From NCBI RefSeq assembly GCF_937468385.1, contig NZ_CALBWS010000010.1, forward strand, positions 1 to 64,000: a stretch of 64,000 bases of DNA, in the 5' to 3' direction. The first letter of the stretch is position 1, and the number at the start of each line of letters is the position of its first letter. This DNA is from Neobacillus rhizosphaerae. Lineage in GTDB: Bacteria > Bacillota > Bacilli > Bacillales > Cytobacillaceae. This document shows positions 1 through 10,466 of the stretch, piece after piece. Made by a program: the position numbers and the translations under genes. The notes below the pieces were generated by a model. That model did not search any database. It was given only the letters and a program-made list of their open reading frames with translations, and was not told the origin of the DNA.

Positions 1-57
1 AGCATTTAATTTAAATTCATTTGTATACCTTTGAAATTGTTGTCCTTTTTTAGCCAT
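1..57 (-). CDS. IS3-family transposase OrfA, N-terminus only (cut by window edge)
   Basis: Nineteen codons run off the left edge; the product starts MAKKGQQFQRYTNEFKLNA, the usual opening of the helix-turn-helix OrfA protein of IS3-family (IS150-group) elements. The ATG at 57 is preceded on the minus strand by GGAGGGGA at a good distance. OrfA normally binds the element's ends and is fused by programmed frameshifting to the DDE OrfB; neither can be checked because the rest lies outside the window. Confidence 0.75.
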   Translation of the reverse strand, partial: MAKKGQQFQRYTNEFKLNA

Positions 58-122
58 AGAAAAATCCCCTCCAAGTATTAGTGTAACACCCACGCTATAC
101 ACATGGGTTTTTTACACTGTCA
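1..122 (-). mobile_element. Right-hand remainder of an IS3-family insertion sequence
   Basis: The partial OrfA is followed by a short leader and, at about 108-122, a sequence that on the minus strand reads TGACAGTGTAAAAAACCC, which looks like an IS150-group terminal end beginning with TG. The boundary at 122 is inferred from this; the other inverted repeat and any target duplication are outside the window. Confidence 0.55.
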
Positions 123-714
123 ACTTAAAGGGGATAATATCAATTCCCATACCGATAGGTTAGTTTTTTGTTAAACAGTTCAATAACGCCCGCTATTCCA
201 CTATTCCTGTACCAATCGTACATGCATATGTGCCAGTTTGTGCTGTTTTTCCTCCGTACCCACTTTCCACAGCTCCTGTAATAAACACTCCTCAGAATTT
301 TTCGGTGACGGCTTATCGGCAAGAAAATCGGCCACTTACTGCGCCGAATTGATTAATTACTCCTCATCCATCCCAAGCTTAAATAATACAAATTTAAGAG
401 TTGCTTTTATGACTGTGGTAGTTATTGACTATTGGGTCGGTCGACTTTGGATTAACAATACATACAAGGAATGAAGGAAACCATCAATATGTAAAATGAT
501 CCTCTTGATGGACTAACCGCACCAATCTCCAAAGTATATCTACAAAGATTCTTTGGATTTAAATTTATTTGAGGAAGTCTTAAACTGCATTTGTAGCCAA
601 GTCAACAGAATCATTATATTTTTTTGTTAATTTAAAAGTGTGGTATGCACAAGCGATTACATGAGCAATTCCAGTACGATTCAGATATTTTTTCTCTATA
701 TGATGATTGGAAAT
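123..714. other. Non-coding stretch with degraded coding remnants
   Basis: No intact gene. On the minus strand at about 190-290 a short open run reads VFITGAVESGYGGKTAQTGT before an in-frame stop, suggesting the decayed remains of a gene that I cannot identify. Short open frames on both strands lack ribosome binding sites and have no protein-like composition. Confidence 0.4.
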
Positions 715-908
715 TTGAATCAAGGTCACGTCTCTCATTTTTCATCACCCTCATTAAAATTAATATTTTGAAAATAAGGCAATTGGTGTTGTTTTTATTT
801 AAAAAGTTCATTAATTTAAGAGAAAAAACATGTTAGAAATAGTAACAAAGCTTAAAAATGGAAGGTTCATCCTGCCTTTGTTTTTGATAAAATACAGACA
901 CGATTATC

Positions 909-934
909 ATACAGGGAAGAAATTTCGGTATAAT
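909..934 (+). promoter_or_regulatory. Probable sigma-A promoter of the first epimerase gene
   Basis: A perfect TATAAT lies at 929-934. The -35 element is poor. The block CGGTATAATAAAAG recurs at the same place before the second copy (TATAAT at 19132-19137), and its conservation supports a real promoter. Confidence 0.55.
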
Positions 935-972
935 AAAAGTAAACAATGCAGACTAGTGACGAGGGATATAAG

Positions 973-1851
973 ATGATTGTAATTGAAAATGATTGGTTGA
1001 AAGTCGAGATCAGTAACAATGGGGCAGAAGTACGTAAAGTGAAGCATAAGAATAATGGGCTGGACTACATGTGGACTGGGGATAAGGCTTACTGGGGACG
1101 CGTCTCCCCGGTTTTATTTCCGATTGTTGGACGTTTAAAGGAAGACCGATATCAACTCGATGGTAAGACCTACGAGATGTCACAACATGGCTTTTTGCGT
1201 GACGTTGTATTTGAGGTGGATGAGCAGACACCGACAGACGTTTCATTTATGTTTGAGTCTACGGGACGCTACATTCATGTTTATCCTTACGATTTTAAAG
1301 CGATTATTCGTTATATTCTCAATGAGGACACACTCGTTGTTCGTTGGGAAATAATAAATGAAAACAAGGAAGAGATGTATTTTTCAATTGGTGCCCATCC
1401 TGCATTTAGGATTCCTCTTTTAGAAAATGAAACAATTGAGGACTACAGTTTACACTTTATTGCTGCAGCAAATAAAAATGTGATGGAATATGAGATAAAG
1501 AATTCTCTTATTGACGAGAAAGGAATGGCCAATGATTTATCAATGATTCAACTTACTGACTCCTTATTTGAGCATGATGCTCTTATTTATAGCAATATCA
1601 ATCAAATTACACTGGCATCGCATAAGTCGAATCATGGTGTAGAAGTAATCTTCGAAGAATTTCCGTTTGTTGGTGTTTGGTCGAAATATATGGACACAGG
1701 TGGAAAGATGGCTCCATTCGTTTGCATCGAGCCGTGGTACGGTATTGCTGATACATATAATACAACTGGGAACTTGAAAAAGAAATTTGGAATCAATAAG
1801 CTTAAACCAGCAGAATCATTCCAGGCTAAGTATAAAATGAAGTTTAAATAA
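973..1851 (+). CDS. Aldose 1-epimerase family protein, LacX-like (copy A)
   Basis: A 292-residue protein of the aldose-1-epimerase / LacX superfamily, cytoplasmic enzymes that interconvert sugar anomers or bind related sugar phosphates. Visible family features are the N-terminal GAEVRKVKHK strand, the conserved SPVLFPIVGRL segment near residue 40, SQHGFLRD, the paired-His region SIGAHPAFRIPL and the C-terminal PFVCIEPWYGIAD. The ATG at 973 is preferred over the ATG at 946: GAGGGATATAAG precedes it, and in the duplicate gene the upstream ATG is out of frame. The product is close to the protein at 19175-20047 apart from a few residues and a two-residue insertion (MDTGGKM versus TDGKM). Its substrate cannot be told. 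The PTS sugar cluster starts about 1 kb downstream but is not obviously in the same transcript. Confidence 0.88.
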   Translation: MIVIENDWLKVEISNNGAEVRKVKHKNNGLDYMWTGDKAYWGRVSPVLFPIVGRLKEDRYQLDGKTYEMSQHGFLRDVVFEVDEQTPTDVSFMFESTGRYIHVYPYDFKAIIRYILNEDTLVVRWEIINENKEEMYFSIGAHPAFRIPLLENETIEDYSLHFIAAANKNVMEYEIKNSLIDEKGMANDLSMIQLTDSLFEHDALIYSNINQITLASHKSNHGVEVIFEEFPFVGVWSKYMDTGGKMAPFVCIEPWYGIADTYNTTGNLKKKFGINKLKPAESFQAKYKMKFK

Positions 1852-2813
1852 GACAGGTTCTAATGAATGTTTCTAATACAAGTGCCAGGCGCCATCCGGA
1901 AATTGGAAGGTGGCTGGCATTAATTGTATTGTGTTGGTAGCTGCGACCAAAAGTATATTGAAGACATGGTGGAGTCTAACAGACAGCTTTACAAGAATCT
2001 CCTTGAACAGCTGGAAAAAATCAATGTTGATAACGAATCTTTAATTGGTAAAGCTAATGCTGTCATAGTGAACACTTTATTGATAAAGGATTTAAAAGGT
2101 TTTTTTCCTTTTGAAGATATCCAATAACTCATTCCATAATGGCCTAGTCACAGGGTTACTGTCATAGACCGCAAAGTAGCAAATAAGTGGAGTAATTTAG
2201 GGGGAACAGGAGCAAATTGATAATCAATGTTCAATAACTTTACTAAAATATTAAGTTTTTAAACACGTTTAATGTCTTAGCGTATAAAAACATATAAATT
2301 TACTTGTTGAATTTTGCTTAGCGTATGTTTTATGAGGATTTACAACGCAAAGCATATTTTCAAGAAGATTACCCCAAAAAAGACTCAAACCCAGAGAGAT
2401 GATATGAATAAAGGAAGAAATGTTGAAATAAAATATGTAATTTTCCTTCCAATACTCAAAATTTCGGCACCGTATTCACCGCATCCGCAAGATCACTATA
2501 TGAATCCTTTAGATATCGACTAGTCGTGACAATGTCAAATCGCCCTGTCCTTTTCTATTAAACTACCTTCTACTGGTGTTTAGTTTCTAACTCCTGGAAT
2601 TCTAGTGCAATTCATTTTCTCTTACGAAACACTAAACATATCCCCTGGGAAAATTCCCGACGTTCGAGAAAAATAACAGAAATGGTGATTGGGACCAGAG
2701 TGTCGGCGAATAGATACCTTTCGAAAAAAAAGTGATATAAATAAGGTATGATACTTCCGGATAGATCATTTTTGAAGAATAAAGATGTGGTTACTTTTGT
2801 TATTTGAAGGGGA
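1852..2813. other. Intergenic stretch with a hairpin and a doubtful small reading frame
   Basis: At 1879-1920 TGCCAG and CTGGCA enclose GCGCCATCC...GGTGG, a possible hairpin just after the epimerase gene and perhaps its terminator. A TTG-started frame at 1924-2127 would give 67 residues containing YIEDMVESNRQLYKNLLEQL, helical and plausible as protein, but it has no clear ribosome binding site and I do not recognise it. The rest to 2813 shows no gene. The region just before malP contains TATGAT at 2747-2752 as a candidate -10 without a convincing -35. Confidence 0.4.
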
Positions 2814-4406
2814 GTGAGAAGGTTGTTAGGTAAAATTCAAAAATTTGGTGCAGCGATGCTTGTTCCAGTAATGTTGATGCCGTTTGCAGGTATTGTGATT
2901 GGCCTTGCGTCGATTTTTACCAATCCGGATATGATGGGTGGCATTTTTGGAGTGTCGGGTTTATGGTATGACCTGTGGAACATTGTGCTACAAGGGTCGT
3001 GGGCAGTGTTTAATCAGATGCCGATTCTATTTGCTATCAGCTTGCCTCTCGGGTTGGCTAATAAAGCCCATGGCCGTGCAGCGATGGCATCTTTTGTCAC
3101 ATATATGTCTTTTAATTACTTTGTTGAAGCGATTTTAAATTTGTGGGGTCAAAAGTTTGGCGTTGATATGAGTGCCGAGGTTGGCGGAACAAGCGGTTTA
3201 ACACTTATCGCTGGAATTAAAACTCTCGACATGAGTATTATCGGTGCATTATTAGTTGCGGGAATTGTAGTATGGATTCACAACAAGTACTATGATAAAA
3301 AGTTGCCTGACGCAATCGGTGTTTTTCAAGGATCAGCGCTCGTGGTCATCATTGGATTTGTGTTGATGCTGCCGCTGGCATTCTTAACCTCATGGTTATG
3401 GCCGATGGTTCAACACATGATTAACTCGATGCAAGGATTTCTTGCTTCATCTGGAACGCTAGGGGTCGGATTATTCACCTTCCTTGAACGGATTTTGATT
3501 CCAACTGGACTGCATCATTTTATTTGGACACCATTTGATTACGGTCCAGCTGTCGTGCCAGATGGAACTTTAGCCCATTGGATGAACAATTTAAGTGAAT
3601 ATTCCAGCTCTACCCAGCCTGTGAAATCGCTATTCCCAGAAGGGGGATTCGGCCTATATGGAAATACAACCGTATTTGGGATTGCTGGGATTGCCCTTGC
3701 GATTTATGCTACAGCAAAACCGGAAAAGAAAAAAATAACGGCAAGTTTACTGATTCCGGCAGCATTAACTTCGATGCTGACTGGTATTTCAGAACCAATT
3801 GAATTCACATTTCTGTTTGTGTCACCTTTATTGTTTTTCATCCATTCAATCTTTTCCGCTCTCATGTCGACTGCGATGTATGCAGCTGGGGTGGTTGGAT
3901 ATCAGGGCGGCGGTCTTCTCGATTATATTACGTATAACTGGATCCCGATGCTATCGAACCACTCCGGCATGGTAATCACACATATATTAATTGGATTGGC
4001 TTTCACTGTTCTTTATTTCTTCGTATTTAGATTTTTGATATTAAAAATGGATATTTCGACACCAGGGCGCGAAAAAATGGCAACCGAAGAAACGAAATTG
4101 TATTCCAAAGCTGATTATAAAGCTAAAAAGGGAGAGTCAAAAAGTACACCTGCCCCTCAAGGAAGCGAAAATAAACAGAAAGCGGAATATTTCTTAGATA
4201 TGTTAGGTGGCCGCGACAACATTGAAGACGTAACAAATTGCGCGACACGCTTGCGTGTAACCGTTGTCGATCCGTCGTTGATGAAGCCAGATGAACAATT
4301 CCGTTCGGCTGGCGCGCATGGTGTAGTTCGAAAAGGCAAAGCGGTACAAGTTATTGTCGGATTGTCAGTGCCACAAGTTCGTGATGAATTCGAGGAATTA
4401 TTATAA
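2814..4406 (+). CDS. malP: PTS alpha-glucoside (maltose-type) EIICB permease
   Basis: A membrane component of the phosphotransferase system that imports and phosphorylates an alpha-glucoside such as maltose. The IIC domain fills about residues 1-430 with many hydrophobic helices; family landmarks include LGLANKAHGRAAMASFV, the GLHHFIWTPFDYGPA loop and GISEPIEFTFLFVSP. A Q/S/K/P-rich linker (GESKSTPAPQGSENKQ) leads to a IIB domain whose phosphorylated cysteine lies in EDVTNCATRLR at about residue 476. No IIA domain is attached; a separate EIIA is encoded at 6734. The start is GTG at 2814 or TTG at 2823 (giving MLGKIQKFGAAML); the GGGGAG at 2809-2814 fits the TTG better. It forms an operon with the phospho-glucosidase gene 56 bases downstream. 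Length (about 530) is normal for MalP. Confidence 0.92.
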   Translation: MRRLLGKIQKFGAAMLVPVMLMPFAGIVIGLASIFTNPDMMGGIFGVSGLWYDLWNIVLQGSWAVFNQMPILFAISLPLGLANKAHGRAAMASFVTYMSFNYFVEAILNLWGQKFGVDMSAEVGGTSGLTLIAGIKTLDMSIIGALLVAGIVVWIHNKYYDKKLPDAIGVFQGSALVVIIGFVLMLPLAFLTSWLWPMVQHMINSMQGFLASSGTLGVGLFTFLERILIPTGLHHFIWTPFDYGPAVVPDGTLAHWMNNLSEYSSSTQPVKSLFPEGGFGLYGNTTVFGIAGIALAIYATAKPEKKKITASLLIPAALTSMLTGISEPIEFTFLFVSPLLFFIHSIFSALMSTAMYAAGVVGYQGGGLLDYITYNWIPMLSNHSGMVITHILIGLAFTVLYFFVFRFLILKMDISTPGREKMATEETKLYSKADYKAKKGESKSTPAPQGSENKQKAEYFLDMLGGRDNIEDVTNCATRLRVTVVDPSLMKPDEQFRSAGAHGVVRKGKAVQVIVGLSVPQVRDEFEELL

Positions 4407-4420
4407 GCGACACAGGCTAG

Positions 4421-5791
<1,371 letters not shown>

Positions 5792-5801
5792 GTATAAGAG
5801 T

Positions 5802-5843
5802 GGGGAAGTATAAAATAATTACTTATACTTTCCCTTCTTTTTT
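5802..5843 (+). terminator. Intrinsic terminator of the malP-malA operon
   Basis: Arms GGGGAAGTATAA (5802-5813) and TTATACTTTCCC (5823-5834) pair over 12 positions with one G-U, followed by a T-rich run. It separates malPA from the regulator gene. Confidence 0.85.
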
Positions 5844-5939
5844 AAAAAATATTTTTGAGAAAAAGCATTATGTACAAACAAAATGCATGGAAATCGGTTA
5901 ACATTGTAAAAAAGGATAGTAGTGAGGAGTACCTGAGTC

Positions 5940-6701
5940 ATGAAACTGGAAGAATTGGTGAACAAGTATTATGATCATTTAAATCAAAATGATTTTTATA
6001 TACTTAAGTATATATTAAATAATCAAGACACTTGTTATAAGCTCGGCATAAATGAACTTGCAGGCAGATGCAACATCTCGCGTTCCTCTATTCTTCGAAT
6101 GACCCAGAAAATCGGGTTTAGTGGATACAGCGAATTTAAGATGTTCTTAAAATGGCAAAACGAAGCAAACAAAGACGACAAACAGAGCGAGGATTTTGTC
6201 AATTCTTTAGTGTCGGATGTCAACGAAACCATTAAGTATATTCATGCGAAAGACATGACGGATATATGCGCATTAATCGATAAAGCCGAGAGGATTTTCG
6301 TGTATGGTACTGGAACTGCACAGTCCCATTGTGCCAAGGAACTGCATCGGATGTTTTTATCAATGTATCGGTATGTGCAAGTTATTACTGCTCAAGCAGA
6401 ATGGGCAATGATTTCGGCTGATATTAATGAGAAAGATCTCATTATCATTTATTCGTTATCGGGGGATACACCAATGCTGTTCCCTACACTGAAAATGTTC
6501 GTGGCGAAAGGCGTTTCCATTATCTCAATCACGAACCTGAAAAACAATCGTTTGGCAAGCATGACACCGCACAATCTATACGCGAGCAGCTCGCAAATCC
6601 ATTTAAGCAACAGCATCATCGACAATTCATTTACGCCTTTCTTTCTAATCAGTGAAGCCTTATTCCGTAACTATGTGAACTATAAAATAAATCAGAAATG
6701 A
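5940..6701 (+). CDS. malR: RpiR-family transcriptional regulator (MalR-like)
   Basis: A 253-residue regulator with an N-terminal winged helix-turn-helix (LAGRCNISRSSILRMTQKIGFSGYSEFK, about residues 40-68) and a C-terminal SIS sugar-phosphate-binding domain (IFVYGTGTAQSHCAKELHRM and DLIIIYSLSGDTPML). Length and architecture match B. subtilis MalR (GlvR), the activator of the maltose PTS genes; that role is inferred here from position behind malPA. The ATG at 5940 follows GTGAGGAGT. Its stop overlaps an upstream in-frame ATG of the EIIA gene, so the two are probably co-transcribed. Confidence 0.88.
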   Translation: MKLEELVNKYYDHLNQNDFYILKYILNNQDTCYKLGINELAGRCNISRSSILRMTQKIGFSGYSEFKMFLKWQNEANKDDKQSEDFVNSLVSDVNETIKYIHAKDMTDICALIDKAERIFVYGTGTAQSHCAKELHRMFLSMYRYVQVITAQAEWAMISADINEKDLIIIYSLSGDTPMLFPTLKMFVAKGVSIISITNLKNNRLASMTPHNLYASSSQIHLSNSIIDNSFTPFFLISEALFRNYVNYKINQK

Positions 6702-6733
6702 CCAATCAAACGGTAGAGAAAGAGGTAATAAAT

Positions 6734-7225
6734 ATGTTTTCAAGATTCAAGAAATCGCCTACCAATTCAGAAGAACTTTTCGCACCGGTAAATGGTGATG
6801 TAGTGGAGATAACCGAGGTTCCTGACGTTGTGTTTTCACAAAAAATGATGGGTGATGGATTTGGGATCATCCCGAAGGATGGACGCGTTTTATCACCTGT
6901 GGAAGGAAAAATCGTGCAAATTTTTCCGACCAAGCACGCACTCGGGATCGAAACAAAATCAGGACTGGAGCTGTTAATTCATATTGGTCTGGAAACCGTC
7001 ACACTAAAGGGTGAAGGCTATGACGTTATCGTTTCTGAGGGACAAAGCGTAAAAGTAGGCGATCCGCTCGTCAACGTCGATCTTCAGCTACTTGAGGAAC
7101 ATTCCCTTGAAATCATTACACCAGTCGTTATAACAAACTTCGCCGACAAAGTGAAAAGACTCCATGTAACTACCGAAGGAACTGTGTCAGCAGGACAGGC
7201 CATCGCCATAGTCGAATTGAACTGA
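6734..7225 (+). CDS. PTS glucose-type EIIA protein (Crr-like)
   Basis: A 163-residue free-standing EIIA of the glucose superfamily, which passes phosphate from HPr to a IIB domain. The two histidines of the active site lie in FPTKHALGIET and ELLIHIGLETVTLKG, the second being the phosphorylated one. The start at 6734 (MFSRFKK) is supported by AGAGGT upstream; an in-frame ATG at 6698 overlaps the malR stop but lacks a site. Because the MalP permease has no IIA domain, this protein probably serves it. In B. subtilis the mal locus is known as malA-malR-malP without a dedicated EIIA, so this arrangement is slightly different. Confidence 0.9.
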   Translation: MFSRFKKSPTNSEELFAPVNGDVVEITEVPDVVFSQKMMGDGFGIIPKDGRVLSPVEGKIVQIFPTKHALGIETKSGLELLIHIGLETVTLKGEGYDVIVSEGQSVKVGDPLVNVDLQLLEEHSLEIITPVVITNFADKVKRLHVTTEGTVSAGQAIAIVELN

Positions 7226-7292
7226 TTGGCCTTTCACTAGGGAATTGAGCAATCTAAAAAGCCTTTTACCATACTTGCTTTACTGTCAGTAG

Positions 7293-7520
7293 TCGAAAGT
7301 CAATGATTCTTTAATTCCAGTGTTCAAAAAAATGATCGGGGGGAATGGGCCGGACATTGCCAATCCAGATATGCACGGAGCGAATATCGCCTTCATGGTG
7401 GTTTCCATACTTTCCTTACTTGGATTAATCCTCTCCTTTTTCATTAAGCATAACCGACAGGCCGAAGATGAAATGGATGGAAAAAGTCAAAGAAACGTAC
7501 GTGTAAAACTCCAAGAGTAA
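7293..7520 (+). pseudogene. C-terminal relic of an MFS transporter
   Basis: An open run of 75 codons, closed upstream by a stop at 7290, contains one hydrophobic helix (IAFMVVSILSLLGLILSFFI) and a charged tail, as at the C-terminus of drug-efflux-type MFS proteins. There is no start site and the rest of the transporter is missing, so this is the end of a deleted gene. The assignment rests only on helix and tail style. Confidence 0.45.
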
Positions 7521-7574
7521 CATAGGAAATCGAAGGAACAAAACAACGATTGAACTAGTGAATGTTAGTGACAA

Positions 7575-7623
7575 AAAAGTACCAGATGCTGTCCTTATAG
7601 GAAAGTCCCTGGTACTTTTATTA
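7575..7623 (+). terminator. Intrinsic terminator
   Basis: AAAAGTACCAG (7575-7585) pairs perfectly with CTGGTACTTTT (7609-7619). A T-rich tail follows on the plus strand and an A-rich run precedes it, so it may work both ways. Confidence 0.75.
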
Positions 7624-7815
7624 GTTATACCTGAAGTGTCAGACAAGACCCTCACTGTCTAGTCAGGTAATACAGAATGTTAAGATACTTGTGTAAATTT
7701 ATATTACTGTTTGAGGGATATGTATAATTCCCTAGTCATTAAAACTTGACTAGTATCAAAGATTTAGTTTAATCTTAATTTCCCATGTTTTCAAAATTAC
7801 CTAGAGAGGTGACGA

Positions 7816-10131
7816 GTGAATACGATGAGTGCCAACGATCAAGTGTCTGTCCGTGACCATAAAGACTACCAAACAGAAGTAGAGCGCTTAGAGTTTACAA
7901 AGGAATATATCCGAACAGTTTTGGAGATTTCGAAGGGGAATAAAGAATTTTTTGTTGAGAATATGAAACAAGCTTTTGCTGATCTAGACTCTAAAGAAAG
8001 TAGCGGAAGTTACTTGGACCTCCTCGCGAATGCAAGGTTTCTTGAATTAGCTGAAAGTGAACTGAAAAGGTTAGAAAGCGTGATTGGCAAACCGTATTTT
8101 TCAAGGATCGATTTTACAAGCAATAGTACAAATAAGGAAGAGAGTTTGTACATAGGCAAGGTATCGTTGTTTGACCGAGTGACACAACAGCCCATTATTG
8201 TGGATTGGAGGTCACCGATTGCCAATGTCTACTATGATGGCCGGCTGGGAGATGTGTCATATGAAGCATATGGGGAGACACAAACCGGTTACTTAGCATT
8301 AAAGAGGCAGTATGAAATTGTCGATGGATTATTAAAAGAAATCCGAGATATCGATTTGACTACACACGATGAACTTTTGCAGAAATCTTTGTCAGGTAAA
8401 GCAGACAATCGATTAACAGAAATCGTTGCGACTATTCAAAATGAGCAAAATGAAGTGATCCGTGCATCACTGAAGCACCCCATTATCGTTCAAGGGGCCG
8501 CCGGAAGCGGGAAAACAACCATCGCACTCCATAGAATATCCTACTTTCTCTATTCCTTTGGGTTTAGATTTCCTCCAGAAAAATTAATGATTCTCGCACC
8601 CAACCAACTGTTTATTGATTATATATCTGCCGTCTTACCTGAACTAGGGGTCAACAAAATTAATCAAACTACCTATATCGATTTTATGAAAAGTTGCTTG
8701 GGAAAGAAGATAAAACTATTTTCCCCTAATTCCAAGCTGATGAAACTCCTTAAAGATAACGGAACATCTAAGTCAATGCAATGGGTTTCCAGTTATAAGG
8801 GTTCACTCGAATTTAAGTCATTAATGGATCATTATGTAAAGGAATTGGAATTAAATCTTGCGCCTAAAGAGGATTTTAGAGTTGAAAAATCCATTCTTTT
8901 GAAAGGCCAAAAGCTTAAAAAACTATTTTTAAAAGAATATACATACTTACCAATCTATAAAAGGATAGGGAAAATAAAATCCTTATTAGAAAATGATTTG
9001 AAAAAGAAGAAAGCCATTATGCTAACAAACCTTAATAAGAAATACGATGATGCTTTAGACCAAGTTCTTTACAGCAGGAGGCTCGATCCGGAAAGAAGAA
9101 AGCAAAAAGTGGTCATGCTGATGGATAGGAAAGAAGAAAGATTGAAGCAGGTGGAGCAAGAGGCAAAGGTGGCAGTAAAAAAATATATGAATGCGTTTAT
9201 CATGAAAGATATTTTTACCTTGTATAAGGAACTAATGACTTCTCCTGAAATGATTAAAAAGCATTCCACTACTCTTTCGGATCAACAATGTACGATTCTA
9301 AGTACGTTTTGTCAGAAAATATTTGCCAAAGGTGCATACGAACTGGAGGATTTAGCCCCATTATTTTATATGAAGGCAAAATTGGAAGGGATCGATGAAA
9401 AATATAAAATGCGGAGTATCTTTATCGATGAAGCACAGGATTACAGTTATTTTCAATTTGCCGCATTAAAAGAAGGCTTTAATACAGACTTGTTTACCAT
9501 TGTGGGAGATTTAGCACAAGGGATTCATTCCTATCGTGGCTTGACTAGTTGGGCACCGGTATTGAAAGATATCTTCCCTAATGCGAATTATCAATCCTTA
9601 CAAAAAAGCTATCGAACGACTGTTGAGATAATGAATTTGGCAAATGATATCCTTCAGTTGATCGACCAAGACTTACCAAAGGTCGAACCTGTCATTCGAC
9701 ATGGTCAAAAACCACACTATAAAATGATTGATCCAGCGAATCAGGAACAGGTTAGGGTGAAGCTGGAACAAGATATTGCCTTACTTTTAGAGGAAGAGCT
9801 TCATTCCATAGCAATCATTGGACGTACCGAGAAGGAATGCCAAAGAATCTATCAAATCCTAGAAAATAGTCATCTTCCGATTCAATTATTAGAAGAAAAA
9901 CATGATATGAAAAAAGGACATATCATAATCTTACCTTCATATTTATCGAAAGGGTTGGAGTTTGATTCTGTTATGATTGTTTGCTTGGAAGAACCATACT
10001 CAAAAGTAGATTTGAATATCAAATTGTTGTATGTGTCCATGACAAGACCGATGCATCGATTGTATTTATACGGAAAAAGTCCGTCAGACTATTTATTACA
10101 TCATGCGGACGCTTCACATTTCGATACGTAA
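7816..10131 (+). CDS. helD: HelD-type RNA polymerase recycling ATPase (UvrD/Rep-like)
   Basis: A 771-residue protein of the length and layout of B. subtilis HelD (YvgS), a superfamily-1 helicase-like ATPase that binds stalled RNA polymerase and strips it from nucleic acid. An N-terminal coiled coil (residues about 15-90) precedes the ATPase with Walker A GAAGSGKTT at 227-235. A long charged helical insert (about 380-450) sits in the middle. The C-terminal half carries IFIDEAQDYSYFQ (Walker B), VGDLAQGIHSYRG and SKGLEFDSVMIV. GTG at 7816 follows AGAGGTG; ATG at 7825 is the alternative. It is monocistronic, with terminators on both sides. Confidence 0.88.
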   Translation: MNTMSANDQVSVRDHKDYQTEVERLEFTKEYIRTVLEISKGNKEFFVENMKQAFADLDSKESSGSYLDLLANARFLELAESELKRLESVIGKPYFSRIDFTSNSTNKEESLYIGKVSLFDRVTQQPIIVDWRSPIANVYYDGRLGDVSYEAYGETQTGYLALKRQYEIVDGLLKEIRDIDLTTHDELLQKSLSGKADNRLTEIVATIQNEQNEVIRASLKHPIIVQGAAGSGKTTIALHRISYFLYSFGFRFPPEKLMILAPNQLFIDYISAVLPELGVNKINQTTYIDFMKSCLGKKIKLFSPNSKLMKLLKDNGTSKSMQWVSSYKGSLEFKSLMDHYVKELELNLAPKEDFRVEKSILLKGQKLKKLFLKEYTYLPIYKRIGKIKSLLENDLKKKKAIMLTNLNKKYDDALDQVLYSRRLDPERRKQKVVMLMDRKEERLKQVEQEAKVAVKKYMNAFIMKDIFTLYKELMTSPEMIKKHSTTLSDQQCTILSTFCQKIFAKGAYELEDLAPLFYMKAKLEGIDEKYKMRSIFIDEAQDYSYFQFAALKEGFNTDLFTIVGDLAQGIHSYRGLTSWAPVLKDIFPNANYQSLQKSYRTTVEIMNLANDILQLIDQDLPKVEPVIRHGQKPHYKMIDPANQEQVRVKLEQDIALLLEEELHSIAIIGRTEKECQRIYQILENSHLPIQLLEEKHDMKKGHIIILPSYLSKGLEFDSVMIVCLEEPYSKVDLNIKLLYVSMTRPMHRLYLYGKSPSDYLLHHADASHFDT

Positions 10132-10141
10132 AGGGATCAGA

Positions 10142-10190
10142 AAAAGCAGGTATCTGGGCTGGCAAAAGCTCAGGTACCTGCTTTTCTTCC
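10142..10190 (+). terminator. Intrinsic terminator after helD
   Basis: AAAAGCAGGTATCT (10142-10155) pairs with AGGTACCTGCTTTT (to 10185) with one wobble, about 10 bases behind the helD stop. Confidence 0.85.
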
Positions 10191-10466
10191 TGTTCACGAT
10201 CGATGAATAAAAGTGAATAAACATTTTTATAAAGCTAACTATAAGCGATGCCGTCTTACGATTATTTTTAATAACAGAGGAATTAGCAAGGATTCACAAG
10301 TTTGAAAGTAGAGTAGCCCGATGGACTATTCAATTAATTAAACAAGTGTTAAAAAACTAACTCCTTTTTTAAAATATAAACATGATTTACCAACGCGTGC
10401 ATAATATTAAACATAATTTGATTGATCTTTCTACTATTTTGTCAAAATACTTTTTCGAGGGGGAAA
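10191..10466. other. Spacer with a short coding remnant
   Basis: A run of about 50 open codons ending at about 10360 (LRLFLITEELARIHKFESRV...) has no start and no recognisable family; it looks like the end of a lost gene. No other feature is seen before the ligase ribosome binding site. Confidence 0.3.

Larger units (their letters stand above)
715..1851 (+). repeat. Copy A of a segmental duplication (promoter region plus epimerase gene)
   Basis: From about 715 the sequence can be aligned with 18980 onwards: both have a TCAAGGTCA motif, a TTAAAATTA-TATTTTG block, GTGTTGTTTTT, an A-rich CATGTTAGAAA block, then CGGTATAATAAAAG and AACAATGCAGAC before a homologous coding region. Upstream DNA and gene were therefore duplicated together and have since diverged; the partner is at 18980-20047. 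The left limit is approximate. Confidence 0.7.

Noticed and set aside
140..474. Open frames on both strands near the IS3 end
   Set aside because: No ribosome binding site, odd composition, and they overlap each other; at most decayed remnants.
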